The position numbers and the translations under genes were made by a program. Below, in pieces: positions 1-10,500 of a stretch of 38,442 nucleotides of DNA. The notes under the pieces were generated by a model. That model was not told the origin of the DNA. It saw only the letters and a list, made by a program, of their open reading frames with translations, and made no database searches. Numbering within the stretch: the first letter of the stretch is position 1; the number at the start of each line of letters is the position of its first letter. The DNA is from Zygnema cylindricum (taxonomy: Eukaryota > Streptophyta > Zygnematophyceae > Zygnematales > Zygnemataceae), in the NCBI GenBank assembly GCA_037447655.1, contig JBBHKE010002690.1, forward strand, positions 1 to 38,442, read 5' to 3'.

Positions 1-77
1 GGGAGAGAGAGACGAAGGAGAGACGAAGGAGAGAGAGAGAGACGAAGGAGAGGCGAAGGAGAGAGAGGGAGACGAAG

Positions 78-124
<47 letters not shown>

Positions 125-175
125 GGAGAGAGAGACGAAGGAGAGACGAAGGAGAGAGAGAGAGACGAAGGAGGA
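1..175. repeat. GA-rich simple repeat
   Basis: Purine tract made of GAGAGA runs mixed with a GACGAAGGAGA unit that recurs several times. It continues off the left edge. It resembles the purine tract before the second copy of the adjacent duplicated block (1,075-1,355), which suggests tract and flank were copied together. Confidence 0.85.
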
Positions 176-600
176 GTTTTAGCGTAAATAGTTTTTCATT
201 GAAATGTACGTCCCGTGATATGATGTTTCGTTGCATGGATGCTGATGCTAACATGTAATAAGATGTTATGGAAAATCAAGTATTTAAAGCGAATGATTGA
301 ATTGTTCATAATTTCGATTGTTTAGAATTTCAGCAATACATACTACAATCATTTGTGAACATAACTTAAATTCACGTGTCGGGACTAGATGTGACTCCAA
401 ACTCCTTTAAGATCTCAACTATCTTAAATAAAATAAGCCAAATGGAAAACAAATAATCTAAGGATGTAGAAGAAGAAAAAAACAAGTTGAATAATGCCAC
501 CACCAGGAAGCGAAAAAGATTGTTGCAGCCATATATTTCATGAAAATCATGGCCATCAACTTGAGAATAGCCCTTGGTCACAAACCAACTTTAGAATATT
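176..600 (-). pseudogene. decayed Ty1/copia reverse transcriptase remnant (copy 1)
   Basis: The minus strand at about 530-581 reads KGYSQVDGHDFHEIY, closely matching the start of copia reverse transcriptase (RVT_2 family: a KGYSQ motif followed by an acidic D/E-x-Y stretch). Upstream the frame is lost within a few codons, and downstream it decays into a hydrophobic Phe/Leu-rich frame. Only a short piece of the domain is left. Bases about 195-535 have a diverged direct copy at 1,375-1,725. It lies downstream of the last visible LRR exon and is on the same strand as that gene, so it is probably intronic debris. Confidence 0.55.
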
Positions 601-1074
601 AAAGAGTGCTGTCGGAGAATAGTTTTGGTCTCAAGACCCATGGAGACCTGACGGTATTTCAGTTCGAGAAAAGAGGGCATTGGGTCCAAATATTGTTTTT
701 TGAAGGGAGGCAACCGTTAAAAGCCTTCTGACTGTGGATTTCGGGTGCTTAAGTTCCGAAACATTAGTTAAAGTTAAAATTTGGGGCATTTGGCGGGAAA
801 GATGGCCAATACCGAGAAACAAGCACCGGCGGATTCTTGGACACAAAGAGAAGGACGTCTCTCACTACACTGCCCATTGTTATTAGAGGTAATAATATTT
901 TTTTTGGCCAAAAATCACAAAATTAGCGCTAACAAGACTTTTAAAGGACGTAGACTACAATCTGCCAAGTCCCCTTGTCTAAATTAGTATTTTAAAATCT
1001 AATACCACATTACAGTAATAGATCCCTAACGCTAAAAGAGATCTGCGGCGCAATTTAGGAAGAGTAGAATATAG
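601..1074. other. no recognised feature
   Basis: Unique-looking AT-moderate sequence. Short open frames exist on both strands (631-846 minus, 781-987 plus), but neither shows a known motif. No LRR, transmembrane or kinase exon of the neighbouring gene could be identified. Confidence 0.5.
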
Positions 1075-1355
1075 AAGGGGAGGAGGGAGGGAGGAGCTGC
1101 TTGATGGTGGGAAGGAGGCGGGGAGGGAGGAGTTGAAGGGTTGTTGTCCAAACTCGTATGAGGGCGGCCGGGAGACCGAGGAGGGGAAGAGGTGGGGACA
1201 TAGGAGTAGTAGGCAGCTGTGTGGAAGGGGTTGGATTGAGCGAAGGGGGGTGGTAAAACTGAGAGAGAAAGAGAGGAAGAGAGAGAGCAAGAGAGGGAGA
1301 GCAGGAGGAGACGAGGGGAGAGAGGGAGGCAAAGGAGCAGTGACGGACGAGATAG
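1075..1355. repeat. GA/GGA purine tract
   Basis: Plus strand is almost wholly A and G, with GGGAGG and GAGAGA words. Open frames on both strands (Arg/Glu/Gly-rich one way, Ser/Leu/Pro-rich the other) come from the repeat and are not genes. Confidence 0.85.
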
Positions 1356-1374
1356 ATTTTTTTTACATTTTCCT

Positions 1375-1725
1375 TAAAACGTATGTCACGTGACATTGTG
1401 ATTCGTTGGGCGGACGTAGATACCAACATCTAATATGATTTTATAGAAAATAAAGGAGTAAAATTAATAATTGCATTGTTTATTAATTTGATCGTTTAGA
1501 ATTTCAGCAAGACATACCACAAACATTTTTGAGCATAACTTAAATTCACAAATTTTAGGTCACAAAGTCTTGGGACTAGAAGCGTTTCAAAACTCGTTTA
1601 AGTTCTCAACTAACTTCAAAAAAAAAAACCAAAAAGAACCCAAAAAACCTTAGGATGTAGAAAAATAAAAAAAACATGGTGAATAATGCCACCACCAAGA
1701 AGCAAAAAAGATTTTGAAGCCTTGG
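1375..1725. repeat. diverged direct copy of 195-535
   Basis: Shares with 195-535 a run of landmarks in the same order: a TGTCACGTGA-like start, TTTAGAATTTCAGCAA, CATAACTTAAATTCAC, AACTTCTCAACT-like words, AGGATGTAGAA, and GAATAATGCCACCACCA. The copia reverse transcriptase motif seen in copy 1 is not recognisable here. Both copies follow a purine tract, so this looks like an old segmental duplication with a spacing near 1.19 kb. Confidence 0.7.
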
Positions 1726-2240
1726 ATTGTAGGCAAAAGTCTATTCAACATACGATGCATTAACAGCACACTGAAAAAAGTTTTAACTTCAAAAACCACG
1801 CAAAATAGATTTGCCATAAAAGAGTTACCTACGTTTCTAATTATTTAAAAGTAGAAACCGGACACATCCAGGAAACGTGGCTATGATTTACGAAAAACTC
1901 TTTCTGGGAGGAGGAGAGCGTCGAAAAGGGGGTGGAAAGGATTTTCTTGGAGAAGGAGAGGGAGGTGTTTTCATTCTGGGAGGAGGATTACGTGCTTTCA
2001 TCGGGGGAGGAGAAGTTGCTGTAGACAAATATCACACAATTAAAGCCAGAAGTATCTTAGGAAACACGTCTTTTTGAAAAAATTTATGAACTTATGAAAA
2101 AAAACTTTATTTTTTAATGTGTGAGAGTTGAATTTGGGGTCCTCAGACTTAATTAAATTTGTTGGTTCAAAATCATTGAAAAAACCACAATTTTTTCACC
2201 AAAAGTCAGCAATTTTAAGGCAAAAGATAAAATAAAACAA
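1726..2240. other. no recognised feature; G-rich patch
   Basis: Contains a GGAGGA-rich patch at about 1,900-2,020 that opens a 66-residue Gly-rich plus-strand frame. No protein family is recognisable. It is treated as intron or intergenic sequence downstream of the last visible LRR-gene exon. Confidence 0.45.
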
Positions 2241-2244
2241 AAGA

Positions 2245-2465
2245 CAGAGAGCGAGAGGGAGAGAGTGTGAGTGAGCGAAAGAGTGAGAGAGGGAGAGGGA
2301 GAGGGGGAGGGAGAGGGAGAGGAAGAGGGAGAGGGAGAGGGAGAGGGAGAGGAATAGGGAGAGGGAGAGGGTGAGAGAGAGGAAGAGGTAGTGGGAGGGG
2401 GAGAGGGAGATTGAGACGAAGACGGAGAGTTTTAGAGAGAGAGAATGGGAGAAGAGAGAGATATG
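2245..2465. repeat. GA purine tract
   Basis: GAGAGGGAGAGGGAGAGG-type repeat on the plus strand, ending about 55 bases from the donor side of the last visible LRR-gene exon. Confidence 0.85.
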
Positions 2466-2519
2466 AGGAATTTCAGTATTTCACATGTGAAAAAAACACA
2501 TAATTGTAGAATAACTCAC

Positions 2520-2861
2520 GTTTACAAGTAAAGTTTCCTGGATCGGAAAATCCTTTGTTACATGAACATTTAAACACATCTTTTGATTTCGGTTTGCAAA
2601 CGCCTTTGCTTCCGCAACTTCCATTTTTCCTGATACGAATTGCAAAATTTACCGCATTCTGTGGCCGTTTTTTGCTTCTTGTATTGTTTTTTTGTCGTAT
2701 TTCTTAAGCAGTTTCCATCTTGGGAGACCTTTGTAGAGCCAACCTCTTTTCCGTTGATAAGAGATTTCGAAAAATAATTGTGACTTATGTCGATCGAGTT
2801 CTGCTGTCCTGTGGACCAACTAATGTCAAAGGTTCCCGATAATAAATTGTTGGATAAATTC
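2520..2861 (-). CDS. exon: last LRR + Cys-rich + EGF-like segment, frameshifted
   Basis: Acceptor TTTTGCAG at 2,862 and donor GTGAGT at 2,519. The exon starts [14 protein letters not shown], which completes the last LRR, followed by [10 protein letters not shown] Cys-rich segment with ECGKFC comes next. After that the open frame stops at 2,570-2,572. From 2,623 downward another frame encodes [14 protein letters not shown] and then [10 protein letters not shown], with EGF-like cysteine spacing. The two frames meet at the five-base A run (plus-strand T run, 2,624-2,628), where one base is in excess. With that base left out of the count the exon ends phase 1 at the donor. EGF after LRR is an unusual order for a plant receptor. 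Confidence 0.8.
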
Positions 2862-3740
2862 CTGCAAAATGAAAAAAATTGCATGTAACTTAAAACCCCG
2901 AAAAAAAAAACTATTAATAGCGAAAATAGTCCCCTAAATGAACCTCACAAAAAAAACTCTTCAAAAGGCTCCAAAGAAACCCTTCCGAAAACCTCTAAAA
3001 AAACCCTAAAAACCCCAAAAATTTCTAAGTGCCCATTTTGCCCAAAAAGGTTGTTTTCACCTGTTTACTTTTCCCCCTTTCGACGTCTTAAAATCGGTAT
3101 TGTTTTTTTACTGTTATATTGATTGACTGTCATAATATATACATATCTATGTTCATATTCGCATACATATCTGTGTGCATATATGTGTAAATACCTTTAA
3201 ATCCAGTCTCACAAATTGGTGAAGAGAATCTTTATTTGACCAGATACAGAGTAATCTACAAGATATGGGGACAAACCTAACTCTAGCAAATTTCGTGCAT
3301 TCAAAATTATTTTGAAATCTTCAAATGTATCACAAAAAGTCAAAAAACATTCTGTAGATTTTTTTAAATTAAAAACCTCTTCATAAACCTTATCTATAAA
3401 TGTACGGCAACTAATTTTGTAGTCTTTTGGTCAAACGGTGATGATTAAAAAGGCAAAAACAAAAGGACATATGCATCCAATTTTCATTAGTTTTGGCTAA
3501 AAAAACTTCACTTTCTTAAACGATCTTATAAATCTGTAATTTTTACAACTACCACTGGTAACTGTATAAGGAATTGTGTCTCATTTGGATGCATTTTCAT
3601 AGTGCTCCAGATTTAATAGTTTTACCCCTGTTAAGCGCTTGTTTCAATGAGCTCTAAATATAATGTACACATGCCAAAAATTTATTGTTTTAAGTACCTG
3701 TACACTTCAACTTACTATGGGATAAAAATTAACTACGAAA

Positions 3741-3832
<92 letters not shown>

Positions 3833-4512
3833 TTTCGTGTTTAATTTTTATCCCATAGTAAGTTGAAGTGTAAGAGTATTCAAAGTTAATATCACTTTTT
3901 TGCAATTTGGTTTTTGAGTATAGAAGTCATGCCTCGTAAAATAAAACTTATTAGCAAACAAAAATGAAATGTAAGTCACAAAATGTACATATACCTCCGT
4001 GTCATCATTTTTCAAAAACTAACTTCAAAAAAAACTCCCACCATAGATATGAAATGCATATAGTCTAACTCCTACATCCATTCTAAAATGACTGTTTACA
4101 TACTCTTACTTGGGTCTGTGAGATAGATATTTTAGAATTAAATCTCCGAATAACGGAAAAAAAAAAACAGAAAAAAATAATTGTAATCAACAGTGGGAAA
4201 TGTACTGTTTATGAAGTGTCCATAATGTGCCAGAAGACTTCAAAAACAGGGAAAAGAAAATAATGATAATAATGAGGATTAAAAAATGTAAAAACGAGTA
4301 TTTTCAATCATGATAGTGATCGATGCCATCTGGTGAGGGTTTAAAAAGCAATATATAACCATTTCTGTTTCAAGTAGTGATAATTTTTATTTTTTAGAAA
4401 AAAAAATCAAAAATCAAAAACTCACACTTTAATTCCCTCGTTCCAGTTATCCGAAGTGTCGATTTTTGGTAATCTTCCAGTGAATTTGTTATTGCTCAAA
4501 TCCCTAAAATGA

Positions 4513-4552
<40 letters not shown>

Positions 4553-7500
4553 TTTTAGAGTTTAATAAAAAAAAAGAAACAGTTTGTTGTGTTTGTTCCT
4601 TTTTTTCCACTCTGATTTCACATAGTCCTGTATTGATCGTATTATTAGGTGAAATCATAGAAAAAAATATGGCTTTCAAATAAAATTTGGGAAAGTCAGG
4701 AACCAAAATCCTAAATAGTATCTCCATTTTTAATTTCGATTTCACTTAGCTGGAAAAAAGATTGAAACTGAACAAACACGAATGCAAAATTCACAGGGGA
4801 AAAAATACACTTACAAATCTATAGTGTAATCATTCCAAAAAATTCCTCCGGAGAAATTGTTATTTTGAAGCCACCTGCGTACATGTTTCAGGAGTTTTTA
4901 AGACCTTATTGATTTTAGGGTTGTTGAGAGTTTCTAAGGTTTGTTAGGGATTTGATTGAATTTTGCAAAAAAAAAGATATGTTTCAGGAAAGTGAACTAA
5001 AAGGAAGTTGATTATGACGAAATATATTCTTCAAACAACATATTTAGTACAAACAAAAGTGGGAAGCAAAGGCGCAATCCATAATTTACAATTTTGGAAT
5101 ACAATGTTTAAAATTAAGGTATCTCACAATGTTTCAAGATATCCGCCAAAAATACTTTTTGGGACAATTCCACTGAGCATATTGTTGTGAAGTCGCCTGC
5201 AGAAAGACAAACAAGCCAAGTCAAAAGCCTATGATTTTGAGTAAGACCAAAATAAAAGATAAAATTTATAATAGGATTTTGTGAAATCGCTTCATTGTTG
5301 CTGTTATATGGAATTCACAAATAAAATATGTTCAATGTTCAATGTCCAATGTTCAGAGGCCATTGGCCAATGTCCACAATCAAATGACAACCGCTTAAAA
5401 TAAAACTTTCTATATCCAGAATGTAATATCTAAATTATAATGTTACGTTAAGATTCGTGAGAGACCATTACAAAATCACCTGTATATGATATTACTGGCC
5501 ACAAGGTTAGTGCAAAACGAACAATAAATAGTATTGACTATATTGACAGTAAACATGAATTAATAAGAATGAGAAATGCAAATGTGCTAAAAATATTTTC
5601 TCAAAGGGAGAGCAAACATTTTCAGAAGTTCCTAATTAATCAGACCTTTCTCTCGTGACTTGTACTTAAACCATCAAGAAAAAATGGGCAATGGGGTACA
5701 AAAAATTTAGAAACCATAATTTAATTGTGAACTTTCTAATGTCTTGGAATTCTTTGGGGTTACCTTCAGGATGTTTTAAGAATTCTTTGGGATTATCTTA
5801 AGGATGATATTTTAGGGCGGATTTCAGGGATTTACTTAATTTTCCATGTTTCTTGTTATAGGTCGCTATAGTTGAGAAGCATTACTTAACAAGAAACTCA
5901 CAAATCATAAAGACTTCGGTTTCCGATGGTTTCTGGGATTGTCCCAGTGAGCTTATTGTCACTTAGATCTCTGAAAAGGGGACAAAGAAAAAAAATTATC
6001 TCTCACCACCATTACTAGTGTGGATACACATGATGACGATTTATAATAAATTACAAGCAAACTATTATAGCTAAGCAAAAAGTTTATTATTTTTGGGTTT
6101 GTTATTTATTATCACTTGTTACTGTTATTAATTTGTGATTGTTATAAACTGCTATATTAATGTCAAAATCCACAATAATAAGTGTGGATAAAAATCAAAA
6201 CATCAACTATAGACTTGCTGCAAAAAAACATAAAATCCTGGATACATAACTTGAAAGAAAAACAAATACTCTAAATGAACATCTATCCAAACATGCTCTA
6301 AAAACGAACAATTAATTCAAAATAATAATTGCAAAATAAGAACCTCTTAAAAAAAAAAAGGAAAAAAAGGAGGGCTAGTCAACATTTACATACAAATTGT
6401 TTAAATAGTATGAATTTACTAAATCGGGCAAGTTTCCGACGAAATCATTTCTTGAAAGATTCCTGAAAACCTCCCAAAAACCTCCTTTGAACAACGTCAC
6501 AACGAGAAAAACCACAATGTCAACAACCACATCGGCAATAACAACAACAACCACAGCCACAGCAATACCACAATGGTACAAATGGTACACAATGGCCACA
6601 AGGAAAACTACGAAAATGACCACAACCACAATGACAACAACAACCAACGACAATACCCACAACCATAACAACAATAGCAGCCAGAACGTCAATAACCACA
6701 ACGTCAATTGCAATCATCACTACGACAATGCCCACAATCACAAACGACAAACGTCAACCATCAACATGATGTCAACCACCACAACGACGTCAACAACCCC
6801 AACGACAACTAAGACAACGAGAAAAACAACGACCACAACGACCACAACGACCACAACGACCACAACGACCACAACCACAATAACAACAACAATGACCACG
6901 AAAAAACAACCAACACGACCAGGGCTAGGACTACAACTACGATGACAAATCACATCCACATCAGCAACAACAAAGTGTAACTAGCAAAAATAACAGAGAA
7001 TAATAACAAGCATTACAAAAGGCGAGAACACAAGAAAAGTTGAGCCTAAATATGTAAATCATCAAAAGGATTTTCCACGCGGGATACTTTTAGGATCTTT
7101 TCAAATCATCGAGATTTTGCTTTTCAATTTAAAAAATAAAAATGTCCAGTATCTTTTTGAAAACGTTAACACCAAATAACCTAAAGGATAGTAATGGGAT
7201 CTAGCAGTATTCTGGAAGCAAATTTTTCCCTCTAAAGACTCACGTAAATATCCAAATTATAAGTAACTTGGTTGTTATACAAGGTTTAAGACCTTATTTC
7301 TCATGGTGAATCGAAGGGTTGAATCCATAAAACGAATTGTACCAACTATTCTAATACAGATTTACTTCAAGTTTTTGGACGGTTGGATAAGGTTTCTGCG
7401 GAGACCGCTAGAAGACATATTGTGACATACACCAGTGCCATGGCATTACAGTTCTTTCTGTACGGTATTCTATTGTACACCCTTTACAAACAATATGATA

Positions 7501-10500
7501 ATATTTGGTTGAAATAAAAAAAGAACGGTTTTATTGCATAACTTTGCACTAGGTAGCCCATATGAACATAAAGGATGGAAAGAAGAATCGCAAAAGAGTG
7601 TTTTTAAGGCCACTCGAATTTAAATACAATGGGCTAGCCAAAGAAATCATATTCATCAAAAGTATAAACATCAAAAAGACTAGCTGGTGTATCAAAACTG
7701 CAATGGAATATAGAAAGTGAAGCACGAATATATTCATAATAAAACTGAAATAAATGTTGTATAATTGTTAAAATTGTTTGCATGCTATAAGTTGTATGTT
7801 GTAGGCATCGAAAGAAAATCACAAAAAAATTCCAAAACGACAAAAAAAAAAAAAAAAAAAATCGCCACACGAAAGACAAAAACAAAAACTGATATGACCA
7901 ATGACAAGATTCCAATTATTTTTTAGTATGAAAACAATGTTACAGATTTTTAAACATTAAAAAAAAAAAAAAAAAAACGACCAAAGGCCAATCTACACTC
8001 TCGTAGCATTTCTTATAAACAAAAAGTGAAATATAAATCCAAATAGATTGAATTTTGTTCGTTAGTCATTAAGCAGGACAAACCCAACTAAAAAAACCCG
8101 GTTTCTGAATCTCAATGGTCATCACTCCAAAAAATGTCATTGTCCAAAAAATGCAGTTTTTGAATGTTTTTCATATTTAATTTCTGAAAAACCAAACCTT
8201 TACATTTTATTGTTCGTAAATATTTTTGGCATAAACTAGGCTCATATACCTTCATTATAAAGACTATTTGGCTAATTTGGATAATGATACATAGGCCAAA
8301 ATCTGGTAAGTCAAAGGGTCAAATAGGCTACCCCGAAGTGAAATACTCAGGCAATCTACACTTATTATCGCTTATAGTTTTATTGTCTTCTGGCCTTAAA
8401 AATTTACTCCGTGCATAATTTTTGTTGTTAATTTATTGGATTATTTCAACAACCGCGATGGAAAAGTCATCTTTTTTCTATCTTCGAATTGCGGTTTCCA
8501 GATAAGAATTGAGCAGGTGTGCACAGAGAAAAGTTGATTTAAGTTTTAAAAAGAAAAAAAATGAAAGTTAGAGTTATGTTAAAAGGAGAAAAAATAATAA
8601 AGAAACAATGCGGGGAGCAGGGTTAAAGTGAAAAATGAAAAAAAAACTTACAAATTAGAAAGCCCCATTAGCTGGCTAAGTTCTTTTGGAATGGATCCTT
8701 TAAGTCCACAACCGGAACAAGTCCTATGGCAACCAAAACAAGTAAGAAAATAGTTAAACGATAAAAGATACAAAAATAAAAATAAAACCTGAGTCCAACA
8801 GGAGTACATAACCAAGTCTCAACTTATAAGTTCGTCATAACTAAAAAAAAGTGGAGCGTTTGGCGGTTCATTAGAAATCTCCATGCCAAAAGAAAAAAAA
8901 AAAAAAGCATGAAAAAAAAGATAACGGATTGGACAATAGGAAGGGATAAAAAAAATAACTCACAAAGTTGTCAGGTTCGTTAAATTACTCAACGCCAAAT
9001 GAAATATCGTCGAAAAGTTGTTGTTATCTGCAATTCTGTCAAAATAAGCGGAATGGAAAAACAAAAATTGGGAAAGTGAAAAAAAAAAACCGTGCATAAA
9101 AATAAAATAACGATTGAAGAAGACAATAGCTACTATAAGGTTTGTCCAAATGGCTTTTTTTTCAATAATGTAATAAGAAAAAAAAATCTTCCGGTAATTT
9201 GTTCCACTTTCTTTATAGTTTAGAGCTGAAATAATTTTGGGTTTTTTTAGGGTTCAAGAACAAGTATCGATTTTCAGAGTTTAAAATTTTTTCAGATACT
9301 GAAACAGTAAAATATGAGAAAATATGTCTAAAAGAGTAGAAATTAACTAAAATAACAATAATTAAAAATTTAAGATTCACAACAGTTTGGATAACTCTTT
9401 CTAATATTTATTCATTTACTTTTTATGAAAATATGACGTACAAATACTGAAGAGATTTTAAAGCACCGAAACTATTAAAACCGCCGGTGAATTCATTTGA
9501 ACTGATGACCCTAAAAAACCCAAAAAAACAAAAAAAAACATTAATGTTAGCAAAAAAAATGAACTGCTTTTAGAAATTGATTAAAAGTTAACATAGGAGT
9601 TAACTCTACTGCGGCTAGATCTTTCTTAATTCATTTCCATTTCATTTATATTTTTCCTTTTGTATCCTTTGTACCAGCACGAGTACAAAAAAGCATTTTT
9701 GTCTTTTCTGTTCCTTTCTATCTCTTCTACGGCATTACTTACAAATAATGTGGCACGTGTGAAATTTATCTCTACCTTGGTTTCCTTAAATAGCGCTTTG
9801 GTTAAAAATGTTATCACCAAAATATTTGTATTGTTTTTTCTTTCCATAAACATATTTCTGCCTTTTTTCTGGTGAAATAAATCCCTCTATTCTTTCCTCG
9901 TTCTATCCCTCTAATTTTGCAAGGGGAGAAGAGCCAGAGAAATTGGGAGGAATAGATAGGGGGCGAGGGAGAGGGAGACCAAAAAACAGAAAAAGAGGAA
10001 GAGAGGGTGAGAGGGGGGAAAGGAGAGTGACAAGGGAAAAGACTGAGAGGGAAAGAGAGAGAGCAAGAGAGAAAGAAAAGAGGGTGAGAGAGGGCGAGAA
10101 AGGGTGAGAGAGAGGGGAAGAACGAGAGAAAGAGAGAGGGGGAGAGAGAAAATGAGAGAGTGAGATTGAATTAAAAGATGTGACAGCGGATGAAAAGAGA
10201 TATGGAGCCAAGCAAACGTAAGAGAAAAAACAGTTTTTTTTTTTTTTTATTTGGAATTTGATAATGTCCTTCAATAAAAAAACAAATCAATACCAAAAGA
10301 AAAAGTCACAAGTGACCTCTCGGGACACAAGTGCATTCATGACCTTAAAGGTAAGGTCAAGAGATCTTTGTAGACCATCAAAACACATCCAAAAAAAACA
10401 AAAGCAAAATAAAAGAATATCTAAGAAACGACATTCAAGATAATGCAAGTAGCCCATGGATTGCAAAATTTTAGACCACAACATTTAATTTTCTAACAAA

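Noticed and set aside
1-2519. Kinase or transmembrane exons of the LRR gene
   Set aside because: Searched on the minus strand for a hydrophobic segment with a basic stop and for G-x-G-x-x-G, HRD or DFG-like motifs; none was seen.
3215-3256. 42-bp possible exon on minus with TTGTAG acceptor, GTGAG donor and phase-2 borders
   Set aside because: Its 13 codons have no LRR pattern, and the exons on either side already join into a good LRR without it.
6487-6945. 152-codon Thr/Asn-rich plus frame
   Set aside because: Encoded by ACC/AAC repeat units inside an LRR-gene intron, with no splice or start support.
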